From contig JAITCI010000001.1 in the NCBI GenBank assembly GCA_031283155.1, positions 1 through 32,418 of the forward strand: a stretch of 32,418 nucleotides of DNA, in the 5' to 3' direction. The stretch comes from Spirochaetota bacterium. Lineage in GTDB: Bacteria; Spirochaetota; JAGLSM01; JAKPMW01. The notes beneath the pieces were generated by a model that made no database searches, was not told where the DNA came from, and was given only the letters and a program-made list of their open reading frames with translations. The position numbers and the translations under genes were made by a program. Shown in pieces: positions 8,315 through 17,000 of the stretch; position 1 is the stretch's first letter, and each line of letters begins with the position of its first letter.

Positions 8315-8674
8315 TTACGATTTTGATTTTCGTTTATGCTCGGTCTCATTTGCCTTGCGCAATAACTCGATAGTCCCCAAAACAACGTCCTGGTAATGCG
8401 ATGGCAAATCATTGAATAAAGAAATAATGCGCGCGGCCTTCTCGTTGATTTTTTTCTTCGCGAAGATCTCGCCCTCTCCCGAGCGCAGCCAATCCTCATT
8501 GACTCCAAATTCGGATATCATCAGTTTTATCAAACGGTCATTGACCGCGCGCGCATTGACCTCAACTCCGGATATATACCCGCCGGACAGGGAAAGAAGT
8601 TTGGAGAAATCCCGCTGGGTCAGCCCAAGTTTTTCTCTGAGTTCTTTCACGCGCCTGTTTATTGCATAGTCCAT
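8315..8674 (-). CDS. XRE-family transcriptional repressor
   Basis: A 119-aa regulator. An N-terminal helix-turn-helix of the Cro/C1 type (VKELREKLGLTQRDFSKLLSLSGGYISGVE, about residues 9-38) is followed by RAVNDRLIKLMISEFGVNEDWLRSGEGEIF, the usual XRE extension, and a C-terminal helix pair (about 75-108: IISLFNDLPSHYQDVVLGTIELL) likely used for oligomerisation. It is transcribed leftwards, divergent from the promoter at 8742-8770, whose palindromic AT-rich -10 region is a likely operator. This divergent arrangement suggests autoregulation and control of the small genes at 8883-9342, and perhaps of the second promoter at 9554-9582. Confidence 0.85.
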   Translation of the reverse strand: MDYAINRRVKELREKLGLTQRDFSKLLSLSGGYISGVEVNARAVNDRLIKLMISEFGVNEDWLRSGEGEIFAKKKINEKAARIISLFNDLPSHYQDVVLGTIELLRKANETEHKRKSKS

Positions 8675-8741
8675 TGCTTAATCATAGCCCATCCATGAAT
8701 ACTTTGTGATCAAAATCTGCCTGGTTTCTGCGGCTTTGATA

Positions 8742-8787
8742 TTGACACTGGCATATTATGTATGTATAATGTACATATTATATATGC
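8742..8787 (+). promoter_or_regulatory. Sigma70 promoter with overlapping palindromic operator (copy 1)
   Basis: TTGACA (8742-8747), 17-bp spacer, TATAAT (8765-8770): a consensus promoter. A near-palindrome from GCATAT to ATATGC surrounds the -10 (8751-8787, centred on ATGTACAT), which fits an XRE repressor site. Much of this stretch, including flanks from about 8686 to 8850, is repeated at 9523-9640. Confidence 0.8.
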
Positions 8788-8882
8788 AAATACAGGGCGG
8801 ACGCCCCATACAGGAAAGCGCGAAGAGCCATTATTAAAGATCTTCATTTACAAGATGGAATACAGAAAGAAGGAGGAATAAA

Positions 8883-9095
8883 ATGCTAAGAACTAAACTG
8901 ACATCTTGGCTTTGGGAAAACGATCACATCTCAAAAGACACTGCTTTAATCGTAGCAAGCAACATTGTTGAAGGTATACGCAACAGAAAAGCATTGAGAA
9001 TGTCTAGTTTCACAGAAGTAAAAGAAACAATATCATCTATATTTCATTCATTTGTAGGATTGCTCTTCATTTACATCCTTATTAAATGCTGCTAA
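8883..9095 (+). CDS. Small hypothetical protein with C-terminal membrane segment
   Basis: A 70-residue protein not recognised as any family. It has a soluble N-terminal part with a charged amphipathic centre (IVEGIRNRKALRM) and one hydrophobic C-terminal segment (about 52-68, VGLLFIYILI) that ends in KCC, so it looks tail-anchored. A strong AGGAGG-like site (GAAGGAGGAATAAA) precedes ATG 8883. Codon use is AT-rich compared with the flanking genes. It is the first gene after the promoter at 8742 and lies 16 bp before a second small membrane-protein gene. Confidence 0.65.
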   Translation: MLRTKLTSWLWENDHISKDTALIVASNIVEGIRNRKALRMSSFTEVKETISSIFHSFVGLLFIYILIKCC

Positions 9096-9111
9096 GAAAG
9101 GAGGATTCAAA

Positions 9112-9342
9112 ATGATAACTTTAATAATTATTCTATTCTTGGGAATATTAGCAGAACTCTTTAAAAACTATAATAGAGGATACACTGATTCATACAATAA
9201 GCACGTAGACTGGCTTATGCACAACGAAAAGATGAAAGAATACAAAAAGATTAGAAAAGCCGCATCTGGAAAAAAAGAACCTTCAGTCTTTTTATCATTT
9301 CTAGTCGTTGGTCTGCTCATATTTATTATAGCAAGCTGCTAG
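9112..9342 (+). CDS. Small hypothetical two-helix membrane protein
   Basis: A 76-aa protein of unknown function. Hydrophobic segments lie at residues 2-15 (ITLIIILFLGILAEL) and about 59-75 (FLSFLVVGLLIFIIAS), joined by a charged loop rich in Lys, Tyr and Asn; the protein ends in a cysteine like its neighbour. GAAAGGAGG lies eight bases upstream of ATG 9112, and the gene is 16 bp after the 70-aa gene, so the pair is very likely co-transcribed. Strong ribosome-binding sites and AT-rich composition are typical of small mobile accessory modules, but no known toxin, holin or immunity family is identifiable. Confidence 0.65.
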   Translation: MITLIIILFLGILAELFKNYNRGYTDSYNKHVDWLMHNEKMKEYKKIRKAASGKKEPSVFLSFLVVGLLIFIIASC

Positions 9343-9522
9343 AAAATAGAACAACATGATTTTGCGCGTATCAGTAAAAGCGGGGCTGTGTATACCGTAC
9401 TTGAAATTACGCCAGGAAGTATATAATAGAATCTGCGCTGAAACTATATGTACAGTTTTGAGAAAAAGCAGTGAATATTCCGATTTCTGTAATTAAATAA
9501 TCCATTCCTCATAAACAGCCCA

Positions 9523-9617
9523 TCCATGAATATTATGTGATCAAAATCTGCTATTGACGCAAGCATATTATATATGTATAATTTATATATTATGTATGCA
9601 AATAAGGGGCGGACGCC
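9523..9617 (+). promoter_or_regulatory. Promoter/operator module, copy 2
   Basis: TTGACG (9554-9559), 17-bp spacer, TATAAT (9577-9582), with an AT-rich near-palindrome from GCATATTATATATG to TATGTATGC. The segment repeats copy 1 from AGCCCATCCATGAAT through GGGCGGACGCC. On the minus strand the homology reaches the first codons of a vanished XRE gene (Met-Asp-Tyr at the same distance), but that frame soon stops. It is the nearest recognisable promoter upstream of the 50-aa gene and of the BREX-4 operon. Confidence 0.75.
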
Positions 9618-9770
9618 ATGCAGGAAAACGCGAAGAGGGCATTATTGCTGGCACTTTTTGACGCTCTGGATGAGAAAGACAAAGATATTGTTACGGCAAT
9701 GATGCAATCGCTTGTTGAAAAATATGGCAGCAATATTCATAATAATTGTAATTGTATTTCTCGGAAATAA
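9618..9770 (+). CDS. 50-aa protein resembling the C-terminal part of XRE repressors
   Basis: ATG 9618 with an AAGGGG site eight bases upstream opens a 50-residue frame ending at TAA 9768-9770. The sequence (NAKRALLLALFDALDEKDK, then DIVTAMMQSLVEKYG) matches the pattern of the C-terminal helices of the XRE protein at 8315-8674 (small helix, LF.DL..., then D-V/I-V...LL.K), without any DNA-binding domain. It sits right behind the second promoter copy. In copy 1 the equivalent ATG is lost. It could be a remnant of a repressor or a functional modulator forming heterodimers; nothing here decides between them. Confidence 0.5.
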   Translation: MQENAKRALLLALFDALDEKDKDIVTAMMQSLVEKYGSNIHNNCNCISRK

Positions 9771-9839
9771 CTGTAAAAATTTTTCTGGAAAGTGTTGACT
9801 TTGTATACGTCTTTGCAGGAGTGAAAGGAAAGTAATTTT

Positions 9840-11687
9840 GTGCGCGAGCCTCAAAACTTTCATGAATCACGACGTGTCGACTTTAACCGCCCCGAATTAT
9901 GCGTTCAAACAAAGCCGTTAAATTGCGCCATTAACGGGCGGGTAGTTATGCTACGCGGGCAGAACTGGGCGCAGCTATTGGTTTCCATTACCGAGTGGTT
10001 CATCGCCGACGGCAACCCTAATCTTGAACCGCTGAACCACGAACCGCTGTATGGAGGTAAAGTATTCTTTCTTCGGCAGAACTGCTGCTCTCAGTCTCAC
10101 CTATTATCAAACGGTAAATGGATATATACCAAATATAACTCGCAGACTGTCGTCACTATAATCGGGAATCTTTGCCGGCACTGCGGCGTGGACTTAAACG
10201 ACGTCGTAATAAACTACGGCACGCCCGTTCGAACGCGCATGATGTATGCACAGCCTGCGCAAACCGCACCCGCCGCTTTGCCGAAACCAATGCCTGACCC
10301 CGCAGTTGCCCGGCAGCTGACCGATCTGCTGTCGCTGCGCTTTTCAAACGGCTATAGACTGGACTCTCCGATTGAGATGACCCGGCTGCGTTCTTTTGCC
10401 GCAGCAGACTCAGGAAAGGAACTCGCGCTTTCCGATGATGCGCTCAAAGACTGCATTGCCGCCTGCGGGACGACATATAACGGCAAGGTGTACGCGGTTT
10501 CCGCAGAGGCAAAAGAACGAATCAGGGAATTGACGGAGAGGTACTTCGCCAATGGCGCGCAGCTTATTTTTTTTGCAGAGTTCTATACCAAAAACGAAAA
10601 CTGGCTGTTCAGTGAAAATGTGGTTTCCGGGGAAATGCTTACAGGCATTCTCCGCAGATTGTTCGCGGAGTTATCGTTCACGCAGACGTATTTCGGATAC
10701 ACGAACACCTCCGTTTTTACCGCTCTGGAGGGTGAAATCCTTCGGGTATGGGGCAATGATGTGCTGCTTACCTGCGATCAGCTTGCCGAACGGCTGCCAT
10801 ACATACCCCTCGAAAGAATTAAATACGCTCTTGGTCAAAACGATGATTTCATTTGGAATAGCGTGGAAACTTTCTCGCATATCAGCCGGATAGAAATCAC
10901 CGATGCAGAGCGGGAAATAATCCGAACCGCTGCTTTGCGGGAATGCAATGCCCATAGTTATGTCTCCATTGCGAATTTGCCCTTTGGCGGGATTGAAGAG
11001 CGGAACTACGAACTGTCCATAACGGCGATGCACAATGCGGTCTACCGAATTTGCCTGTCGGACAAATTCTACAGGAGATGTAAAATTATTACGCGCAAAG
11101 GCGATGATGTCTTTGACGCGCTTGCTATAATGAAGGAATTCTGCCGAACCATCGACAAATGTACACTTGACGACCTTTTGGACTATGAAAAGGAACTCAC
11201 TGGAGAAGTTCACCGTTTGATTCCGATGGAAGCGGGCAGCACTGTTTTAGTTCACACCGATAAAGAGAGCTACGTGGCAGACAAATATGTCCATTTTGAT
11301 ACCGGCCCGATTGACAAAGCAATAGAATTGGTTGTTAAGGGCGATTATCTCCCGCTGAAATCTTTCATTGCGTTTGGCGCGTTTCCCGATTGCGGACAAA
11401 CCTGGAATCTGTTTCTGCTCGAAAGCTACTGCCGCCGTTTCAGCCGGAAGTTTCGGTTTGATGCTTCAGTTGTCAACTCGCGGAATATCGGAGCGGTTAT
11501 TCGCAAAAGCTGCGTTATGAATTATACAGAAATTATGGCGGACGCCGTGGCAAATACAAACGTCCCATTAGAGGATGCCGCCGTGGGGCGCTTCCTGTTT
11601 GTCAGCGGATACACAGGCAAAAGTATGACCGCCAAAGTCCGGGAAATCATAGACAAGGCGAAAGCCATACGAGACAGGAGGGATTGA
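9840..11687 (+). CDS. Unrecognised 615-aa protein, first gene of the BREX-4 operon
   Basis: Not confidently assigned to a family. The N-terminal ~130 residues form a compact domain: a short strand-rich start, GRVVMLRGQNWAQLLVSI, then LLSNGKWIYTKYNSQTV and NLCRHCGVDLNDVVINY. The rest is helical, with an apparent winged-helix-like unit around QLAERLPYIPLERIKYALGQNDDFIW (about residues 310-340). Several cysteines are scattered, with no clear zinc knuckle. No nuclease, helicase or methyltransferase motifs are visible. GTG 9840 has AAAGGAAAG upstream. It ends overlapping the brxP start by four bases (TTGA), so it is translated with BrxP. From context it may supply DNA recognition or regulate the system. 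Confidence 0.8.
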   Translation: MREPQNFHESRRVDFNRPELCVQTKPLNCAINGRVVMLRGQNWAQLLVSITEWFIADGNPNLEPLNHEPLYGGKVFFLRQNCCSQSHLLSNGKWIYTKYNSQTVVTIIGNLCRHCGVDLNDVVINYGTPVRTRMMYAQPAQTAPAALPKPMPDPAVARQLTDLLSLRFSNGYRLDSPIEMTRLRSFAAADSGKELALSDDALKDCIAACGTTYNGKVYAVSAEAKERIRELTERYFANGAQLIFFAEFYTKNENWLFSENVVSGEMLTGILRRLFAELSFTQTYFGYTNTSVFTALEGEILRVWGNDVLLTCDQLAERLPYIPLERIKYALGQNDDFIWNSVETFSHISRIEITDAEREIIRTAALRECNAHSYVSIANLPFGGIEERNYELSITAMHNAVYRICLSDKFYRRCKIITRKGDDVFDALAIMKEFCRTIDKCTLDDLLDYEKELTGEVHRLIPMEAGSTVLVHTDKESYVADKYVHFDTGPIDKAIELVVKGDYLPLKSFIAFGAFPDCGQTWNLFLLESYCRRFSRKFRFDASVVNSRNIGAVIRKSCVMNYTEIMADAVANTNVPLEDAAVGRFLFVSGYTGKSMTAKVREIIDKAKAIRDRRD

Positions 11688-14041
11688 AACTGTATTCATA
11701 TACGTATGACGAGATTACAGGCGGGATACTCCTCAACTCCTCGCCGACCGGGTTTTCCAAAGAACCCCGCCCTGTGTACGCGCCGGAACTGGACGTGCTG
11801 GGCTTTGATAAATACTGGAAGTACGGCAAGCAGACTGACCGCCCCTATATGTGGGCGGAGGCGAATAACTACTATTATCGCGGGACGCTCGCCGCAAAGC
11901 TGAAAGGCGGCAATGTTTACACCGCTCCTGAAATTATCATTCCAACCGATGAGCATGGCGGCGCGGTGGCGCCTGAACCAAGCGGAAATGCTTTGCGCCC
12001 TGTTGACATAGAGGCAATGGTGGCAGCCAATCGCGGGATGCTTGAAATCATTGAGCAGACAACGGTCAAAAAAATTTTAGCCATTTATGAGAAATATAAA
12101 AGCCAGCTCGATCTTTTCCATGTCGCGTTTTCGGGAGGGAAAGACAGTTGTGTACTGCTTGACCTTGTAAAAAAAGCCCTGCCAAAGGGCAGCTTCGTGG
12201 TGGTGTTCGGCGATACAGGGATGGAGTTTCCGGACACCTACGATATTGTCGGGAAAACGCGGCAAATGTGCATCGAAGAAGATATACCGTTCTACACAGC
12301 CCAGTCGCACCTCAGTCCCAAAGAATCATGGGAGTTATTCGGCCCCCCGTCGCGTGTTCTGCGCTGGTGCTGCTCGGTGCATAAAAGCGCCCCGCAGACG
12401 TTGAAGTTAAGGGAAATTACAGGCAAAGATAGTTTTATCGGTCTTGATTTTGTCGGAGTCCGCGCGCAGGAAAGCGCAGCCCGAAGTGCCTACAGCTATG
12501 AGAACTATGGAGCAAAACAAAGGGGACAGTTCAGCCATAACTCAATCCTCGAATGGACGTCGGCGGAGATTTGGCTGTATATATTCGCGAATGATGTACT
12601 GATTAACGAAACCTACAAGAAGGGTAACGGACGCGCGGGCTGCTTGTTTTGCCCCATGTCGGGCGGCGCAAGCGGCTACCTGCGTCGCACCAGTTATACC
12701 GTTGAGGTTGACAGCTACATTGACATAGTAAAGAACACCTACGAAAGGGATAAGAGCAGGAAGGACCACACAGAATCCTATGTTCTTAATGGCGGATGGA
12801 ATGCCAGAAAGAACGGCAGAGAATTATCGAATAACGTATTTCGGTGCATCGAAAAAACCACGAATGGGGTTATGACGATAACCGTTGTAGATCCGGATTC
12901 CGACTGGCAGGAATGGATAAAAACCATTGGCGAACTGCACGGAGGCGGCGGCAGTTATACTGTTCAATTTAACGGCGAACAGATACGATTCTCCGTTAAA
13001 GCTGCAAAAAACGGTTATATCGTTACGATTTCTGAAGTTGTGCTCAAGGAACGACCGGCGTTCGGGAAAATGTTCAGGCAAATTTTCAGAAAATCTTCAT
13101 ATTGCAAAGGATGCCGTGTTTGTGAAGCAAACTGCCAAAACGGATGTATCAGTTTTACCAAAGGCAAAGTCAGAATAAATGATTGTATCAGGTGCCGCGA
13201 GTGCCACACAATCGGCAGCGGCTGCCTGTTGTTCCACTCGCTGCGCCATCCACAAGGAGGAGGAAATTCAATGAAAAGCCTGAACGCATTCGCCGATCAC
13301 GCACCGAAGTCTGAATGGCTGCATTCATTCTTCGAACTGAAGGATGCTTTCTTTTCAGAACACACTCTGGGTCCAATGATGTTCGATATGTTCAGGCGTT
13401 TCCTGAAGGATGCTTCCCTGAACGAGAAGAATCATTTCACACCGTTTGCTGAATTAATCTCGCAGATTGGATGGGAGACGGACACGGCACAGGGATTGAT
13501 TCTCGTCAGCCTTGTATCAGAGAATCCGCAGGTAGAGTGGTATGTGCGCAGCTTCGACATTGGCAGAACCTATACCCGCCAGACCGCCGAGGATATGCTG
13601 ACAGCGGCTGATGTGAAGCCGAAGGACGCCAAATCAATCGTAAAATCATATAAGCGTCTTGCAGAAACCCCGCTTGGCACAAGCCTGCACTGGGGTTTTG
13701 TTACCGATGATGGCGATCTTGTCCGCACGAAATGTTCGGTGAGCGACCCGCGCGTGGTGCTGTACGGGCTGTTCAGGTTTGCGGAGAAGTGCAACGACTA
13801 CAGGGAATTCACCCTCGCCACGCTCCTGAACGACAGCATTGATCGCGACGGCATCAGCCCCACCCGCATATTTGGGTTAGACCGCGCGGATATGACGCCG
13901 CTCCTGTTGGGGCTGTCGGCAAAATATCCGGAGTTCATCACCGCGTCGTTTACACACGACCTCGAAAATATAACGCTGGCGGAAGATAAATCGCCGCAGG
14001 ATGTACTCGATTTGTTTAAGGGAGCTAACGAAAATGCCTGA
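11684..14041 (+). CDS. brxP: BREX type 4 PAPS-reductase-like protein BrxP with DUF4007-like C-terminus
   Basis: A 785-aa multidomain protein. After a ~120-residue N-terminal region comes an ATP-pyrophosphatase/PAPS-reductase domain related to DndC/SspD: P-loop AFSGGKDS at 148-155, FGDTGMEFPDTY, RWCCSVHKS, GVRAQESAARS and ILEWTSAEIWLYIF, then GCLFCPMS. Residues about 474-514 form a ferredoxin-like double iron-sulfur segment (CKGCRVCEANC at 474-484; CIRCREC at 501-507 plus a later Cys). From Met530 on is a helical domain resembling DUF4007, the domain of SspB. The predicted role is activation and transfer of sulfur in DNA modification, replacing the PglX methylase of other BREX types. Start is TTG 11684 after AGGAGGG; no better ATG is in place. 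The DUF4007-like part has its own strong internal start. Confidence 0.85.
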   Translation: MKLYSYTYDEITGGILLNSSPTGFSKEPRPVYAPELDVLGFDKYWKYGKQTDRPYMWAEANNYYYRGTLAAKLKGGNVYTAPEIIIPTDEHGGAVAPEPSGNALRPVDIEAMVAANRGMLEIIEQTTVKKILAIYEKYKSQLDLFHVAFSGGKDSCVLLDLVKKALPKGSFVVVFGDTGMEFPDTYDIVGKTRQMCIEEDIPFYTAQSHLSPKESWELFGPPSRVLRWCCSVHKSAPQTLKLREITGKDSFIGLDFVGVRAQESAARSAYSYENYGAKQRGQFSHNSILEWTSAEIWLYIFANDVLINETYKKGNGRAGCLFCPMSGGASGYLRRTSYTVEVDSYIDIVKNTYERDKSRKDHTESYVLNGGWNARKNGRELSNNVFRCIEKTTNGVMTITVVDPDSDWQEWIKTIGELHGGGGSYTVQFNGEQIRFSVKAAKNGYIVTISEVVLKERPAFGKMFRQIFRKSSYCKGCRVCEANCQNGCISFTKGKVRINDCIRCRECHTIGSGCLLFHSLRHPQGGGNSMKSLNAFADHAPKSEWLHSFFELKDAFFSEHTLGPMMFDMFRRFLKDASLNEKNHFTPFAELISQIGWETDTAQGLILVSLVSENPQVEWYVRSFDIGRTYTRQTAEDMLTAADVKPKDAKSIVKSYKRLAETPLGTSLHWGFVTDDGDLVRTKCSVSDPRVVLYGLFRFAEKCNDYREFTLATLLNDSIDRDGISPTRIFGLDRADMTPLLLGLSAKYPEFITASFTHDLENITLAEDKSPQDVLDLFKGANENA
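13254..13273 (+). promoter_or_regulatory. Internal Shine-Dalgarno and ATG for the DUF4007-like part of brxP
   Basis: AAGGAGGAGGA (13254-13264) lies six bases before an in-frame ATG at 13271, exactly at the junction between the iron-sulfur segment and the DUF4007-like domain. Initiation here would give a separate 256-aa protein ending at 14041. In the fusion the same bases encode a QGGGNS linker. Confidence 0.7.
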
Positions 14042-17000
14042 CAAATACTGCGAATACTTTGACATTGACGAGAAGTATTTTCCCTGCATTGACGATGCGG
14101 CAATTAATGCCGGCGCTCCCTGGGAGAACACGTATCCCCACAGCACCTTTATTCAAATGCTCACCGAAATGGAGCGCGCCCTGGCGCGGCAAAACGACCG
14201 CAGGACGCTGTGGATTCAGGGCGCTTACGGAACCGGCAAGTCACAATGCGTTTTGGCCTTGCGGAGGATTCTCGAAGCGACGGCGGAGGAACTCCACGCC
14301 TATTGGGAAAAGTATGAGCCGCTTAAAAATAAAACCGACCTTCGCGAAAAACTGACAGGGCATAAGAAAAAGGGAATCGTGGTAGCGCATCGTTACGCCT
14401 CCGGCGGCATCATGTCGGCGCGCGACCTTTTCTTTGCCATACAGGAAAGCGTAAAGAGCGCCCTTGTTCGGCAGAGTATCCCTTATCTTGGCGAAAATAC
14501 TTTGAAGGAGGGCATCATCGCATGGCTGGAGGATACCGACCACAAGCAGATGTTCACCAGCCTTTTGCAAAACCCCAATAAAGAATGGCAGGCACTGTTC
14601 GCTCAGTCAACAGCCGATGAGGTGTTGAGAGCACTTCGCAAAAGCAGTGAGGTGAAGTCCCTGATGGACAATATCTTCCGTCTTGCCGACAAGGAAGGTA
14701 TTACGGCTATGACCATTGATTCCGACAAGCTTATTGATTGGCTGAAAGACGTCATAGACCGCAACAACAAGAGCATCGTGCTTATTTGGGACGAGTTTTC
14801 CGATTACTTCAAGAACAACAGCGAAAGCCTTTCCGAGTTTCAGAAAGTTGTTGCTTTGGTTCAGGATAAGCCGTTTTATTTCATTATCGTTATCCACGAG
14901 TCAGGGCAGTTGTTCACGACCGCCAACGCCACTTGGAAAAAGTTGCTGGACCGTTTTATCCCCATACAAATTAAGCTCCCGGACAACATTGCGTTCGACC
15001 TCATTGGGCATGCTTTTAAGGTGAAACAAGCCGCAAAAAAAAGCTGGGATATTCTTGCCGACGACCTGAACAACCGCGTACAGGACTCCCGCTCCGGGGT
15101 TATGGAAGCAGCGAAAATAACCGACCCGCAGGTGATGAAGAACATTATGCCGCTTCACCCGATGGCGGCGCTGCTTCTGGAAAACATCGCCTCTGCGTTC
15201 AAGTCCAACCAACGGAGTATGTTCGACTTCATCAAATCCGCGAATAAGGACGATGTAAAGGCGTTTCAGTGGTTCATCGGGAACACGGGACCCCATGACA
15301 ACCACCCGCTTTTCACCGTGGATATGCTCTGGAACTTTTTCTATGAAAAAGGCAGGGACAATCTGAGTCCTGATATTCGGCAGATATTGGACATATTCCC
15401 GCAGCAGCAGGATCTGCGCGCGGATGAAAAAGCGGTTCTGAAGGCTATCCTGATTATGCAGGCGATTGATCAGCATTTGGGAGGACTGAATGACCTCTTC
15501 AAACCGACCAAGAAAAACTTGAGCTACGTTTTTGAGGGCATCCCCGATTTGGAAGGCGAAACAAAGGCTGATAATATTGCCATAAATCTGAAGAATAGGG
15601 GAATTCTCATCTCCGCGCTGATAAAAGGTAATCACTACGTTTATAAAGCAGCCGTGCATACCGGCGACCAAACAAAAATCGACAATCATAAAAAAGAAAT
15701 AAGGCAGAACAGCACAACCACGAAACTTGTGCTCGATGGCGGGCTTTCCGCCGTGTTGTCGCTTCCTCCTGCGCTGCGGCTGCGTTTTGAGTCCGAGCCG
15801 GGTACAGGCAGGATTACTCCCGTAACCCTTTCCGAGTGTACACGCACAATCAATGCTCTCCGCGACAAGGCAGAAAGAGGAATTGAAAAATGGAAATTCC
15901 ATGCCGTGATTGCCTTTGCCAAGGACGATGCGGAAGCTGCGGCATTGCGTACAACTCTCAGGACGGCGATTGCAGATAAGCAATATGAAAATATCGTGTT
16001 CATCGACGCCCTCTCTACCCCGCTTGGGCAGGAAGCGTTTGAGCAGTATGTGGAGCACTCCGCTATGGCGATGTACTACAATGGCAATGAGAACAGCACA
16101 TCAAAGGGTTATGCGGATAAGGCAGCACGCGTATTGGATCAAGACTGGAAGCATCGTCTCACAAAGGGTCAGTTTGTTGTATACACCTTCGCCAACCAAT
16201 ATGGCGAGAAACTCGGCAACATTCAAGGCGTGGCGCCGGTCCTCCAGGCCATCGTGACAAAAAAGTTCCCTTATGTATTCGACTTTAAAAGTCTGACTGA
16301 GAGCCAGTTGAAAATCACGCCCGCAATGAAGCCGTCGGCGAAGTCCGGTATTGCACAGACTACAAGCGGCGTGGTTGGCGGCATCGAAAAGAACATTTTT
16401 CCGGCCGTCTGGAAGATGGATAGGTATTGGGAAAACCCGGCGACTGCATATTTGCCCATATCGAAAATCAAGGTTGAAATAGATAAGCGCATCGAGGCTG
16501 CATTTGCTCATGGAGGGCAAATTTCAATTGGAGAAATTTACGACTTCCTTGAGAATACTTACGGTTTTGCGCCGTGCAATCTCTACTCGTTCCTTGCCGG
16601 TTTTCTATTGAAAGAGTACGGCAGCGAATCGTATCGGTACAGCGACTCCGAAGGCGGGTACTGGCAGATGACGCAGGATAAACTTGCGGAAATGCTCGGC
16701 AACTACATCGGTAAATCTCCGAAGCCGAAGCCAACCTGGATTGTGCAGATGACCCCGGACGAGAGGGCGTTCTATGGACTGACCGAAAAGGCGTGGGGCA
16801 TACCTGCCAATTCCTGCTCATCCGCCGGTCAGGCTGCAATAGCAGCCGTGACCGCAAAAATGCGCGGGTTGCAGCTGCCCGTGTGGTGTCTTGAGGAGGT
16901 AGATACAGCCGACGTCTTTGACATGGTGCAAATGTATATTGAACTTGTTCAGAAAGAGGGCAATGAAGCGCACAAAAAAGCAGTAGAGATTGGAAAGATT

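Noticed and set aside
9356-9496. 46-codon frame starting at ATG 9356
   Set aside because: No ribosome-binding site, no similarity, and it lies in a degraded stretch containing remnants of an XRE gene.
14901-16058. 385-codon minus-strand frame within brxC
   Set aside because: Antisense to a well-supported gene, with low-complexity composition and no start signals.
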